Source: an uncultured Erysipelotrichaceae bacterium (GTDB lineage Bacteria; Bacillota_I; Bacilli_A; Erysipelotrichales; Erysipelotrichaceae). Taken from it: a stretch of DNA of 64,000 bases. A program made the position numbers and the translations under genes. The notes beneath the pieces are model-generated. The model had not been told where the DNA came from. It made no database searches and worked only from the letters and a program-made list of their open reading frames with translations. Below are positions 33,997 through 42,670 of the stretch, piece after piece. Positions within the stretch are counted from its first letter, which is position 1. Each line of letters opens with the position of its first letter. Where the stretch lies: positions 34,519 to 98,518 of the forward strand of contig CALVFJ010000003.1 of NCBI GenBank assembly GCA_944326795.1, given 5' to 3'.

Positions 33997-34059
33997 ATGA
34001 TTGGTGCACCACAGTTATTAATCTTAATAATTTTATTGGTGATTATGTTTTATTTATAA
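33997..34059 (+). CDS. Possible 20-residue membrane peptide
   Basis: MIGAPQLLILIILLVIMFYL: one hydrophobic helix almost end to end. AGGATA precedes it at usable spacing. Too short to be sure. Confidence 0.25.
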   Translation: MIGAPQLLILIILLVIMFYL

Positions 34060-34080
34060 AATAAATAATGAGGTAGAAGA

Positions 34081-34356
34081 ATGAATAAATACCAAAGAGC
34101 ATACAGTCTTATAAACGGTGAAGTTATATTTCACAGTTTAGCTTTAGATGATGATGAAAGATATAAAGAAAAAATGGAAGCGTTAGGCATACTAAATGAA
34201 TTAGCTGAAAAAGCTACACCTAAAAAGCCATTAGGAATAAGCTTAACTCATGACGGCAGAGTTGGTAATTGCCCTTGCTGTAATAAATTGATTCGAGAAA
34301 ATGATAGTAAACCTAATATATGCGAATGCGGACAGAGGTTAGATTGGAGTGATTAA
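34081..34356 (+). CDS. Phage zinc-ribbon protein
   Basis: 91 residues. The C-terminus has CPCCNKLIRE and CECGQRLDW, a four-cysteine ribbon typical of small phage proteins. The N-terminal part is helical. GAGGTAG precedes the ATG. Confidence 0.7.
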   Translation: MNKYQRAYSLINGEVIFHSLALDDDERYKEKMEALGILNELAEKATPKKPLGISLTHDGRVGNCPCCNKLIRENDSKPNICECGQRLDWSD

Positions 34357-34361
34357 GAATA

Positions 34362-34496
34362 ATGATCACATATATGAATGATGCAGTTAATCCGGGAATA
34401 TTCGTGATCATGATATTTTCAATGCAATCTATTGCTGCATGTTTTGCAGCAGTGTGTTTTGTGAAAGTAGTTAAATGGCTAGCAAAGAAAAAATAA
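34362..34496 (+). CDS. Small membrane protein, 44 residues
   Basis: ATG with GGAG 13 bases upstream. One long hydrophobic segment (GIFVIMIFSMQSIAACFAAV, then CFVKVV) and a lysine-rich tail. Overlaps the next gene by 22 bases. Unknown role. Confidence 0.5.
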   Translation: MITYMNDAVNPGIFVIMIFSMQSIAACFAAVCFVKVVKWLAKKK

Positions 34497-34747
34497 GAGA
34501 ATGGGAGCTGCTGTTCTATGATGTGTGGAATGATGTTGATAATGACAATGTAAAACGATCTACACAAAACAAATTGAGGAAATTATATAAATTACACCGA
34601 GATGAAGTATTGGAAAACAAAGTTATAAAAAACGAATTAATAAGACTGTTTAAAAGGTTGTGTAATATTGTTAACTATCCCAGAACATTTGATCATGATT
34701 ATATTGATGCTTGGATTAAAGGAAAATTAAAGAAAGGCACTAAATGA
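34475..34747 (+). CDS. Phage protein of unknown function
   Basis: 90 residues, highly charged and helical, with tryptophans at WELLFYDVWNDVD and DAWIKGK. No motif recognised. Overlaps the HicB-like gene at its end. Confidence 0.55.
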   Translation: MASKEKIREWELLFYDVWNDVDNDNVKRSTQNKLRKLYKLHRDEVLENKVIKNELIRLFKRLCNIVNYPRTFDHDYIDAWIKGKLKKGTK

Positions 34748-35055
34748 TGAATGAATATGAATTAAGCGAGATAAAACGCAAATATGAAAAGAGCATGCGT
34801 GATGTTTATCATATGTTGGGAGAATATGATCATAAATACATTAAAGATTATGTAGAGTATTTAGAAAATATGGTAGACCATGATGCGCTACAAATTAGAT
34901 TGTCAAAGATTAAGACAACTGATGGTGAAGAATGGATGGTCAAATTTGACTCTTATCCAGGATGTGTCGGCGGTGGAGAAGATTTAGTCGAAGCAATTAT
35001 TGAGGCGTTAGATAATTTAAAATTTCATATAGAAAGTTTGAAAAGTAAGGAGTAA
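34744..35055 (+). CDS. Orphan HicB-like protein
   Basis: 103 residues. The second half (EWMVKFDSYPGCVGGGEDLV, EAIIEALDNLKFHIE) matches the partial RNase H fold of HicB antitoxins (Y-x-V-x-F-x-x-x-P-G-C pattern). The first 55 residues form helices not found in HicB. No HicA partner lies beside it. Such orphans are common in phage early regions, function unknown. Confidence 0.65.
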   Translation: MMNEYELSEIKRKYEKSMRDVYHMLGEYDHKYIKDYVEYLENMVDHDALQIRLSKIKTTDGEEWMVKFDSYPGCVGGGEDLVEAIIEALDNLKFHIESLKSKE

Positions 35056-35060
35056 TAAAG

Positions 35061-35336
35061 ATGGATTCAAAAAAGTTTATAGATATTTGTAAGAATAGTG
35101 TTGCTGAATATTTTAATAAAAACGTAGATATTACTGACAAAAAGAAAATCACAAAAGATGATGTGTTTGTTGTTTGGTCTTGCAAAACTTTGCAAAATAA
35201 TAAGGCTTTATTAAGCACAACAGTTAGTGATGGAATGTATTATGAGCTTACATATAACGGCGATAAAGAAGAATTGTATTTTGATGCTTACAAGAAATGG
35301 GAAAATATATGCATTAGTTTAAAAAAGGAGATCTAA
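35061..35336 (+). CDS. DUF6275-like phage protein
   Basis: 91 residues reading MDSKKFIDICKNSVAEYFN, DVFVVWSCKTLQNNKALL and SDGMYYELTYNGDKEELY. This is the pattern of a small uncharacterised family widespread in Bacillota phages. AAGGAG precedes the ATG. Confidence 0.7.
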   Translation: MDSKKFIDICKNSVAEYFNKNVDITDKKKITKDDVFVVWSCKTLQNNKALLSTTVSDGMYYELTYNGDKEELYFDAYKKWENICISLKKEI

Positions 35337-35340
35337 GAAA

Positions 35341-35601
35341 ATGCTAATTGATGAAGTACAAAATTGTTTGAAATGGTTGAGATATAACGTTCATTTAAAT
35401 GCAAACGGAGAGGAATATGCAGCATATAACAAAGCTTTAGATAAGATTCAGGAGTTTGTTGATCGTAACAAAGTTGATTATCCTTTTGTTGGGGCAGATG
35501 GAAAATATCATTGTCCTACTTGCGGAATTGAAGTAAATTCAAATCAATCAAGATGTCCAATATGTGATCAAAAGTTAGGAGTGCAAGAATGTCAAAAGTA
35601 A
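35341..35601 (+). CDS. Phage zinc-ribbon protein
   Basis: 86 residues. C-terminal ribbon YHCPTCGIEVNS and RCPICDQKLG. The N-terminal half is helical. AAGGAGAT precedes the start. Overlaps the next small gene by 13 bases. Confidence 0.7.
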   Translation: MLIDEVQNCLKWLRYNVHLNANGEEYAAYNKALDKIQEFVDRNKVDYPFVGADGKYHCPTCGIEVNSNQSRCPICDQKLGVQECQK

Positions 35602-35768
35602 TTCAGTGTGATAGATGTAAAGATGTATATAATAATCCAACCAAAGGCAAATATACTTTAAGAATGAATGATAAATTTGAATTTGCTTTAGATTTATGCC
35701 CTAAATGTATTGAAGAACTAGAAAAGTGGGTTGATGAAGGTAGAAAAGAATGCCATATCGAGAATTAA
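35589..35768 (+). CDS. Small zinc-binding phage protein, 59 residues
   Basis: Two C-x2-C pairs (QCDRCKDV and LCPKCIEE) surround a short beta hairpin, giving a likely zinc finger. AGGAG 6 bases upstream supports the ATG. It overlaps the genes on both sides, as is normal for this operon. Confidence 0.7.
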   Translation: MSKVIQCDRCKDVYNNPTKGKYTLRMNDKFEFALDLCPKCIEELEKWVDEGRKECHIEN

Positions 35769-36196
35769 AAAATAAAAAAGAAATCGATAAATTAAAACAT
35801 GATCTTTACTCATATCCCTCGTTAAAAAAAGAAATTGCTAAGTTAAACGATAGGCTGATCACGGTCAACCATAAGCTACTTAATTTTCCTAAATTTAAGA
35901 ATGAAAGATCTTCCGGTGGACTTAGTGCTGCTGATTATAAAACAGTACTAATGACAGAAAAAGACAGAATAACTTCCAAGATAGATGATAGGAAAAAGAA
36001 AATTGAAGAAATTAACCAGATCATTAGCTTGGTAAACAAGAGATTTCACAAGCTGTTTGTTGATCATTTTGTCTATGAAATGTCATTGAAAGAAATTAGC
36101 GAAGCCACAGATATGTCTGTTGTGCGATTACAGAGGTTTATTGATTTGGAGCTAGAAAGAATAACCCTTTTGAAAAAGGGAGTTGAAAATCGCTGA
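35750..36196 (+). CDS. ArpU/sigma-region-4-like late transcription regulator
   Basis: 148 residues. The C-terminal part (LFVDHFVYEMSLKEISEATD, then SVVRLQRFIDLELERI) is a sigma70 region 4-like helix-turn-helix, as in the ArpU/RinA regulators that switch on phage late genes. The N-terminal half is a charged coiled coil. Its position as the last early gene, directly before a promoter and the packaging genes, fits that job. Confidence 0.8.
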   Translation: MPYRELKNKKEIDKLKHDLYSYPSLKKEIAKLNDRLITVNHKLLNFPKFKNERSSGGLSAADYKTVLMTEKDRITSKIDDRKKKIEEINQIISLVNKRFHKLFVDHFVYEMSLKEISEATDMSVVRLQRFIDLELERITLLKKGVENR

Positions 36197-36210
36197 AAAT
36201 AGGCTATAAT
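36183..36210 (+). promoter_or_regulatory. Candidate phage late promoter
   Basis: TTGAAA, 16-base spacer, TATAAT, overlapping the end of the regulator gene. A start near 36217 places the leader hairpin within about 20 bases of the 5' end. Confidence 0.6.
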
Positions 36211-36233
36211 ATGGTAAAGTGAAATAAGTGTAT

Positions 36234-36263
36234 AGGTGGCTATAAAAAGCCGCCTTTTATTTT
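36234..36263 (+). terminator. Leader terminator before the late operon
   Basis: AGGTGGCT pairs with AGCCGCCT (one G-U pair) around a 6-base A-rich loop, followed by a T-rich tail. Lying just after the late promoter, it would cut transcripts short unless read through. Confidence 0.75.
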
Positions 36264-36273
36264 GGAGTTTAGT

Positions 36274-36543
36274 ATGATACATTCAGCACCATGCAAAAAT
36301 TGTCATAGAAATATGACTGCTCTTTGTAAACCATATGATTGCAAAGAATATCTTGAACATAAGGAAATAATGATCGCATACAAAGAAAGGAGATTAGATA
36401 ATATGAAATGCAAAAAATGTCATTCAAATATGAACAGAAAACAAATTGACAACACCTTTTATTATGAATGTCCTAAGTGTGGTAATACACTAGGAAAACC
36501 TGCGGAGAAAGAGGAAACAGTAAATGTTAGTGAAGATAAATGA
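36274..36543 (+). CDS. Double zinc-ribbon phage protein
   Basis: 89 residues from the ATG at 36274 (GGAG 8 bases upstream). Two zinc sites: APCKNCHRNM with CKPYDC, then CKKCHSNM with CPKCGNTLG. It precedes the terminase genes; an HNH or packaging helper role is possible but no catalytic motif is visible. Confidence 0.65.
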   Translation: MIHSAPCKNCHRNMTALCKPYDCKEYLEHKEIMIAYKERRLDNMKCKKCHSNMNRKQIDNTFYYECPKCGNTLGKPAEKEETVNVSEDK

Positions 36544-36748
36544 TAAGTTTTATAACTTAGATCAGGTTGTATACATTTCAAACAGCAGATATATTCGTTT
36601 TTCCAATGATGAAGTAGTGAAGGTTGAAGATGAAAATATACTGAAAAAAATAATGGATCACTTCAAAGTGCTTGATGTTACTGAAGAAAAGAAAGGAGAA
36701 GCAAATGAAGAAGTACACAGTAAATCAGTTAAGAAAAAAAATAAATAG
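36524..36748 (+). CDS. Small phage protein
   Basis: 74 residues. Beta-rich start (MLVKINDKFYNLDQVVYISN) and a lysine-rich tail. Overlaps genes on both sides. Unknown function. Confidence 0.55.
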   Translation: MLVKINDKFYNLDQVVYISNSRYIRFSNDEVVKVEDENILKKIMDHFKVLDVTEEKKGEANEEVHSKSVKKKNK

Positions 36749-37064
36749 TTATTTTAAAGATAGAAGTCCTGTTGAAATAACATTTACTGGTTTATTGCTT
36801 CATTTGAAAATCAGCAAGCAATGCTTTTATAACTGGAAAGAGGATGAAAATAAAGAAGTGAGAGAATTGATTGAATATTGTCAGCTGATGATAGAAAACT
36901 CTTATGAGATCATGCTTAAAAATCCTAAAGCTGGTGCCGGATGTGTGTTTGCTTTAAAGAATTTTGGATGGAGCGATAAGGTAACTGTTGAAGGTGGAGA
37001 TACTGCTATCAAGGTAGCTATGACCGTAGAAGATTATTTAAGGGATGAAAATATAAGTGCTTAG
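36705..37064 (+). CDS. terS: Terminase small subunit
   Basis: 119 residues from the ATG at 36705 (GAAAGGAG 5 bases upstream). An HTH for DNA recognition is seen in LHLKISKQCFYNWKEDENKE. A helical core (LIEYCQLMIENSYEIML) and FALKNFGWSDK are typical of small terminase subunits that mark phage DNA for packaging. It overlaps the large subunit by 8 bases. Confidence 0.85.
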   Translation: MKKYTVNQLRKKINSYFKDRSPVEITFTGLLLHLKISKQCFYNWKEDENKEVRELIEYCQLMIENSYEIMLKNPKAGAGCVFALKNFGWSDKVTVEGGDTAIKVAMTVEDYLRDENISA

Positions 37065-38646
37065 TTTGTACGATTATATAAGTAAGTATGTTTATATTAA
37101 AACAAAGTCTTCAGATACAGTTACTATTAAATTTAACTCAGTTCAAGAAAGATTTTATCAGAAGTTTAGAGAATGCTATAATGCAGGAAAACCTTTTAGA
37201 GCTATCGTATTGAAAGCTAGGCAAATGGGTATTAGTACAGCCACTGAAAGTATTATGTTTGCTTTAACGGTAACTCATTTCAATAAGAATGCGATAATTG
37301 TCGCCCATGACAATGATGCAACCAATAACATCTATAGAATGACAAAGCTTATGTATGATAAGCTCCCGTTGCAATTAAAGCCAATGTTGAAGTACTCGAA
37401 TGCCAAACAATTGCATTTTGACAATCCAACAAATGACCAGGATGAAAAGATAAAACATCCTGGTCTTAATTCTATGATCAGCGTTGCAACTGCTGGAAGT
37501 GGTTCTATTGGTAGATCAACCACAATGAATTATATTCATTTATCGGAGTTTGCATTCTGGAAAGATAATGCAAATGATTTGTTGTTAGGTCTAGTAAATG
37601 CCCAGCCACAAACTGGACAGCAGATGATCGTAATTGAATCTACTGCAAATGGTTATAACTTTTTTAAGGATTTATGGGACAAAGCAACTGCGGGAGAAAA
37701 TGATTATATTCCATTTTTCTTTCCTTGGTTTGAAATGCAAGAGTACACAATGCCATATGATGGCTTTGAGTTAACGAACGAGGAAAAAGAATTAAAAGAA
37801 AAATATAATCTTACAAATGATCAGTTAACATGGCGACGTTGGTGCATCAAAAACAATTGTGGTGGCGATATAGATAAGTTTAGACAAGAATATCCTTCAT
37901 ATCCGGAAGAAGCGTTCTTATTGACTGGTAATCCAGTATTTAATACTGAGATTATATTTAAAAGAATTCAAGAAGTTTCTGATCCGATCAAAAGAGGTTA
38001 TTTCTTGAATGGTGAATGGATAGATGATCAAAAAGGACCTATCAAAGTATGGGCAGATCCAGTTGATGGTAAAGATTATGTTATTGGCGGTGATACAGCA
38101 GGAGAAGGCAGCGATAACTTTACTGCTTATATTATTGACAATACAACAGGTAAACAAGTTGCATCTTACTGTTATGCAACGGATGAGCCAATGTATGTAG
38201 ATAATATGTATGATTTAGGTAAGCATTATAACTGGGCCTTTCTTTCAATTGAAGCAAATTTCAGTACATATCCAAACTTGATATTACAGCAAAGGGGCTA
38301 TCCTAATTTGTTTGTGCGTGAGAAATATGATACTTTTGGTAAAAATATTGTAAAAAGTTTTGGGTTCTCTACGAACACAAAAACACGTCCAGTCATGATA
38401 TCTAATTTGGTTAAAATAGTTAATGAGTCTATAGAGTTAATAATGGATGTTGATCTATTAAAAGAAATGCTAAGTTTTATTAGGAATGATGTAGGTAGAG
38501 CAGAAGCAGCAGAAGGATGCCATGATGATAGGGTAATGGCGTGTGCAATATGTTATATGTCTAGAGAACAAGCTGTTCCTATCAATGTTAATTGTGAAGA
38601 AGAGGATGATCGAGAATATAACTCGTTCATGGGGTATGGTGGATGA
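37057..38646 (+). CDS. terL: Terminase large subunit
   Basis: 529 residues starting at GTG. The ATPase half has a deviant Walker A (LKARQMGISTA, residues about 51-61) and a coupling/Walker B stretch MIVIESTANGYN. The RNase H-like nuclease half has VIGGDTAGEGSDN (metal-binding Asp), SIEANFS and EGCHDDRVMA. It pumps DNA into the prohead and cuts the concatemer. Length and motifs are complete. Confidence 0.95.
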   Translation: MLSLYDYISKYVYIKTKSSDTVTIKFNSVQERFYQKFRECYNAGKPFRAIVLKARQMGISTATESIMFALTVTHFNKNAIIVAHDNDATNNIYRMTKLMYDKLPLQLKPMLKYSNAKQLHFDNPTNDQDEKIKHPGLNSMISVATAGSGSIGRSTTMNYIHLSEFAFWKDNANDLLLGLVNAQPQTGQQMIVIESTANGYNFFKDLWDKATAGENDYIPFFFPWFEMQEYTMPYDGFELTNEEKELKEKYNLTNDQLTWRRWCIKNNCGGDIDKFRQEYPSYPEEAFLLTGNPVFNTEIIFKRIQEVSDPIKRGYFLNGEWIDDQKGPIKVWADPVDGKDYVIGGDTAGEGSDNFTAYIIDNTTGKQVASYCYATDEPMYVDNMYDLGKHYNWAFLSIEANFSTYPNLILQQRGYPNLFVREKYDTFGKNIVKSFGFSTNTKTRPVMISNLVKIVNESIELIMDVDLLKEMLSFIRNDVGRAEAAEGCHDDRVMACAICYMSREQAVPINVNCEEEDDREYNSFMGYGG

Positions 38647-38852
38647 TAGAAATTATTATGTTAATTCAAATGATCCTGATGATCATAATTGTTTTCTTGT
38701 TGCTATATATGTTATTAGTGACTAAAGAAAAAAATAAAGTTGTTAAAGAAGCAGTTCCCGAATACAGTGAGACTGATAAAAAAACGGTCGAACAGTTTCT
38801 AAATTTATTAAACTATGAAGGAGATCCATATGATAAAGAAAACTCCAAGTGA
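38643..38852 (+). CDS. Small membrane protein between terminase and portal
   Basis: 69 residues. A hydrophobic N-terminus (IMLIQMILMIIIVFLLLYML) is followed by a charged cytosolic tail. Overlaps terL by 4 bases and the portal gene by 23. Unknown role. Confidence 0.6.
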   Translation: MIEIIMLIQMILMIIIVFLLLYMLLVTKEKNKVVKEAVPEYSETDKKTVEQFLNLLNYEGDPYDKENSK

Positions 38853-40518
38853 TATTTTTGGTGAGTATAGACAAGGTATTGATTATGATACTAGCATTTC
38901 ACTTTTTGAAAATGTTGAGAAGAACCAAAGATTTTATAATGGCGAACATTGGCAAGGAGTGAACGCTCCGGATCTAATCAAACCTGTATTTAATCTGATA
39001 AAACGTGTTGTAAGTTATTTTGTGGCTATGATCGTTTCTGATGACATAGGTATTAAAATAAGTCCTTTTGATGAAACACAAGAGGCTTTAACAACTGCTA
39101 ATATATTAACCAGGGAAATTGATCATGTAATAGAGAATACTAAATTTAAAGAAAAGACAAGAGAAATTATTAAGAATAGTTGCGTTGATGGTGACGCAGC
39201 TTTTTATTTTGCTTTTAATCCTGATATTGAAACTGGCCAAGATCTTAAGGGTGCAATAGAAGTATCTTTAATTGATAATACAAATATCTTCTTTGGAAAT
39301 CCGTATGAAAGTGATGTCCAAAAGCAGCCGTACATTATTGTGCAGCAACGCTTATATACCGATCAAGTTAAAGAAATGGCCCGAAAAGAAGGAGTCAGCG
39401 AAGAAGAAATTCAAAATATTATCTCTGATGCAGATGATACTGATAATGTTTCTATATATCAGGAAACAGCAGATAAGCTAACAACAGTTATTACCAAATT
39501 TTGGAAAGAAACAAAAATTGTAAAAGAAAATATACTTGGTGTTGAGCTAGATAAGAAGGTTGAAACGATTCATTTTATAAAGTCCACTTCAAAAGTTATT
39601 TTGAAAGACGATACGGACACTGGATATAGCCGATATCCTATTGCATATATGAGCTGGGAAAAAGTTAAGAAGTCTTATCATGGTAGATCCCCAATTACTG
39701 GTGTGATTCCAAACCAAGTATTTATAAATAAATTGTTTGCTATGTGTATGGTTTATGTTACAAATAATGGCTTTCCAAGAGTTTTATATGATGTTGCACG
39801 TTTTGGGAAATCAGCTAATTCTTTGAAAGGTTTCAATGTTGCTAATCTTGATTTGTTAGGGAAGTTTATGGATGCATCAAAAGCTCCTGATTTTTCTAAT
39901 CAAGTCATTCAATTGATTAGTGATACGATCGCATATACAAAAGAGTTCCTCGGTGCCAATGACGCTGCACTGGGAAATGTTAAACCAGATAATACCTCGG
40001 CGATAATTGCAGTACAACAGGCATCAGCGGTTCCTCTTCAATTGCAAAAATTAGCTTTTTATGAATTTGTTGAGGATAGTGTAAGGATAATCATGGATAT
40101 CATGTCTTGCGATTATGGAACTAGAACAGTGAAAATTAACGCTGAAGAGTCAGAGAAACTAGGGTTATCTCAATTAGATCCTAATACAAATATGATGGTT
40201 CCAGTGACTAATATAGATATTGATTTTAGTTTGCTTACAACTTTACAAAATTCAGTAAATGTATCTGTAGGGGAAAGTAGTTATTGGAGCGAATTGATGA
40301 ACATACAAACAATGGATAATCTTTTTGCAAAGAATATTATAACTAACCCAATTGATTATCTAGAGAGTGTTCCTGATAAGTATTTATCCGGCAAGCAAAA
40401 GCTGATCGACAGTTTGAAAGAGCAACAACAGCAAGCTGATCAGCTAAATAGCATGATGCAATTGCTACAGCAATATGCACCGCCAGAAGTACTTGAACAA
40501 TTAAATATGAGTAAATAG
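38830..40518 (+). CDS. Portal protein
   Basis: 562 residues from the ATG at 38830 (AAGGAG 7 bases upstream; an earlier in-frame ATG at 38815 lacks a site). It has the portal pattern: NVEKNQRFYNGEHWQGVNAP early, IKRVVSYFVAMIVSDD, a conserved YPIAYMSWEKVKKSYHG stretch and a Gln-rich C-terminus (SLKEQQQQADQLNSMMQLL). It forms the dodecameric DNA entry ring and docks the short tail. Position after terL supports the call. Confidence 0.9.
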   Translation: MIKKTPSDIFGEYRQGIDYDTSISLFENVEKNQRFYNGEHWQGVNAPDLIKPVFNLIKRVVSYFVAMIVSDDIGIKISPFDETQEALTTANILTREIDHVIENTKFKEKTREIIKNSCVDGDAAFYFAFNPDIETGQDLKGAIEVSLIDNTNIFFGNPYESDVQKQPYIIVQQRLYTDQVKEMARKEGVSEEEIQNIISDADDTDNVSIYQETADKLTTVITKFWKETKIVKENILGVELDKKVETIHFIKSTSKVILKDDTDTGYSRYPIAYMSWEKVKKSYHGRSPITGVIPNQVFINKLFAMCMVYVTNNGFPRVLYDVARFGKSANSLKGFNVANLDLLGKFMDASKAPDFSNQVIQLISDTIAYTKEFLGANDAALGNVKPDNTSAIIAVQQASAVPLQLQKLAFYEFVEDSVRIIMDIMSCDYGTRTVKINAEESEKLGLSQLDPNTNMMVPVTNIDIDFSLLTTLQNSVNVSVGESSYWSELMNIQTMDNLFAKNIITNPIDYLESVPDKYLSGKQKLIDSLKEQQQQADQLNSMMQLLQQYAPPEVLEQLNMSK

Positions 40519-40543
40519 CGCATCCGGATGGATGTGCTTTTTA
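40518..40543 (+). terminator. Hairpin between portal and scaffold genes
   Basis: GCGCATCC, GGAT loop, GGATGTGC, T5. A second stem, AGCCAT/ATGGCT, follows at 40546-40563. Partial termination or processing here could set the ratio of portal to capsid messages. Confidence 0.7.
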
Positions 40544-40600
40544 TTAGCCATAAACCAATGGCTTTATTGCGGTATACCAACGCACAAGAAAGGAAAAAGT

Positions 40601-41401
40601 ATGGAAGAAAATCTAAACCAAGAAATTCAAAATACTACCACAACTGATGACGATTTCAGTATTGATGAAATCCAAGCAGAAATAGATGAGGAAACTAGTC
40701 TAGCCGAAGGTGAAGAAAACAAAGGTGGTGTAAATCCTGAAGGTGAACAAACCAGTGATCCATTCATGCATATTACATACAACGGCGTTGAAGAAGCACT
40801 AACGCGTGAACAAGCTATTGAATTAGCACAAAAAGGAAGAAACTATGACAAGCTTCTTCAACGTAATCAACAGCTTGCAAACGATCCTGCATTAGTGATG
40901 TTAAATGAGATGGCATCTAGAGCTGGAACAACTCCTGAAAACTATTTGAAGCAGCTTAATACATTTCAGCAAACCAATGAAATTAATAAGCTTGCAGCTA
41001 AGTTAAAAGAACAATATCCAAGTACTGATGATAAGTTGCTTTTAGATTATGCTCAAAGAGTTTATATGGAAAATGTTAACAAGCTAAAAGAACAAGAGAT
41101 GGCAAGACAGCAACAGATGCATGAAGCAACTCAGCAGCAGTTGATTAATGACATTCGATATATGCAGCAGAATTATCCTGAAGTGGATCTAGAGCATTTG
41201 CCAGCGGAAGTAATTCAAATGATGCAGAATGGAACTAATTTGGTACAAGCATATTCTATATATGAAAATAGATTATTAAAAAATAAATTAGTTGCATTTG
41301 ATAAAAACACTCAAAATGCTAAAAAGAGCGTTGGCAATATTGCTGTGGATACGCCGCAAGAAATCAACGATCCATTCCTTCAGGGCTTTTTAGGAAAGTA
41401 G
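40601..41401 (+). CDS. Scaffolding protein
   Basis: 266 residues from the ATG at 40601 (AGGAAA 6 bases upstream). The N-terminus is acidic (DDDFSIDEIQAEIDEE). The rest is helical and glutamine-rich (KLKEQEMARQQQMHEATQQQ) with likely coiled coils, the usual make-up of phage scaffolds. It guides capsid assembly inside the prohead and then leaves. Its place between portal and capsid genes supports this. Confidence 0.8.
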   Translation: MEENLNQEIQNTTTTDDDFSIDEIQAEIDEETSLAEGEENKGGVNPEGEQTSDPFMHITYNGVEEALTREQAIELAQKGRNYDKLLQRNQQLANDPALVMLNEMASRAGTTPENYLKQLNTFQQTNEINKLAAKLKEQYPSTDDKLLLDYAQRVYMENVNKLKEQEMARQQQMHEATQQQLINDIRYMQQNYPEVDLEHLPAEVIQMMQNGTNLVQAYSIYENRLLKNKLVAFDKNTQNAKKSVGNIAVDTPQEINDPFLQGFLGK

Positions 41402-41413
41402 AGGAAATAAGAA

Positions 41414-42244
41414 ATGGCAGTAAATTTAGCTACAAAATATAGAAAAGAATTGTCTCAACCATTTACTAGGGAATCAGTTATTGCTGGTAGAACTAGTGAA
41501 GCATACGATTGGATCGGTGCAAAAACAATTGTTTTGTTAACCGTTGTTACTCAAGAATTGAATGATTATAACAGAACTGGTGAAAATCGATTTGGTACTC
41601 CTACTGAAGCGCAAGACACCAAACAAGAATTGACGTTAACAAAAGATAAGTCATATTCAATTACTATCGATCGTGGTAACTATGAAGATCAAGTTATGGC
41701 TAAAGAAGCTGGTAAAGTTTCAAAAGCACAAATCAAAGAAAAAGTTGTTCCATTCTGGGATAAATACTCGATTGAAACTTGGGCTACCGGAACTACAAAC
41801 AAATCAGTACATGCTACCTTAGATAAAGATACAGTATATGATGCAATCGTAGAAGCTAGAACGGCATTTACAAATGCAAATATCAATGTGGATCCTTCAA
41901 CTTGTACTTGTTATTTGGGAGCTAGCTCTTATGCATTATTGCTGAAAAATCCTAACTTTATTAGTGTAGAGAAATTAGCTAAAGAATTATTAAGTAAAGG
42001 TGTAGTAGGATCTTGTGCAGGATTCTTGATCAAAGAAATTCCAGACAGTTATTTGCCAGCTCAGACAACAATGCTATTTACTCATAAAGATTCAGTAATT
42101 GCTCCACGTAAATTGCATTCATTATACATTCGTAATAATGTTCAAGGTATTGATGGATGGGTAATTGAAGGCCGTGATTATGGTGATGCGTTCATTGTTG
42201 AATCTAAAAAAGGTGGCGTATTCAAAGTTGTAACAAGTGAATAA
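41414..42244 (+). CDS. Major capsid protein
   Basis: 276 residues, well inside the HK97-fold range. It begins AVNLATKYRKELSQPFTRES, contains the spine-like EVVPFWDKYSIETW region and ends in an exposed beta-rich part (RDYGDAFIVESKKGGVFKVV). A strong ribosome site and a clean terminator afterwards fit a highly expressed gene. Family assigned by position and pattern. Confidence 0.85.
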   Translation: MAVNLATKYRKELSQPFTRESVIAGRTSEAYDWIGAKTIVLLTVVTQELNDYNRTGENRFGTPTEAQDTKQELTLTKDKSYSITIDRGNYEDQVMAKEAGKVSKAQIKEKVVPFWDKYSIETWATGTTNKSVHATLDKDTVYDAIVEARTAFTNANINVDPSTCTCYLGASSYALLLKNPNFISVEKLAKELLSKGVVGSCAGFLIKEIPDSYLPAQTTMLFTHKDSVIAPRKLHSLYIRNNVQGIDGWVIEGRDYGDAFIVESKKGGVFKVVTSE

Positions 42245-42267
42245 AGGGCTAAATATTAGCCCTTTTT
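42243..42267 (+). terminator. Intrinsic terminator after the capsid gene
   Basis: AAAGGGCTAA, short loop, TTAGCCCTTTTT. Placed so that capsid message can exceed the downstream tail genes. Confidence 0.8.
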
Positions 42268-42286
42268 GCATAGAAAGAGGTTAATT

Positions 42287-42670
42287 ATGACAGTTAAAGA
42301 GTTATATGAATTAACCAAAAGTTTAATGTTTGAGAAGAAAACATCAAAAGACTATGATGGTTATTATAAGGGCAATATAAATGTCCTGCTTGCTGAAAAT
42401 TATGATCTAAATAATAATTTGCGTGCATTTAAAGGAAAAGAGCCTTTAAAAGAAGTACCATTTATTTCTAGCGATAATGATGAATTAGAATTTGAAGAAG
42501 AGATATGTAGGGAAGTTCTATCAAATGGATTAGCATCAAAATTCTTTATAGATGATGATTTATCTAAGTTCAATATATTTAATACGTTCTATATGAATGC
42601 ACAAAGTAGATATATTAGATTTGTTCCAATTGAAAGTGAGAACAATTATGATACAACAGAAGACATATAG
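42287..42670 (+). CDS. Head-tail connector/adaptor protein (probable)
   Basis: 127 residues from the ATG at 42287 (AAAGAGG 7 bases upstream). Helical protein resembling P22 gp4-type adaptors in size and position, with TVKELYELTKSLMFEKK at the start and NIFNTFYMNAQSRYIRF near the end. It would extend the portal. Overlaps the next gene by 23 bases. Confidence 0.6.
   Translation: MTVKELYELTKSLMFEKKTSKDYDGYYKGNINVLLAENYDLNNNLRAFKGKEPLKEVPFISSDNDELEFEEEICREVLSNGLASKFFIDDDLSKFNIFNTFYMNAQSRYIRFVPIESENNYDTTEDI

Noticed and set aside
42597..42647. Upstream start for the tail hub gene
   Set aside because: It lies deep inside the preceding gene without a ribosome site; the ATG at 42648 begins a phage-like N-terminus.
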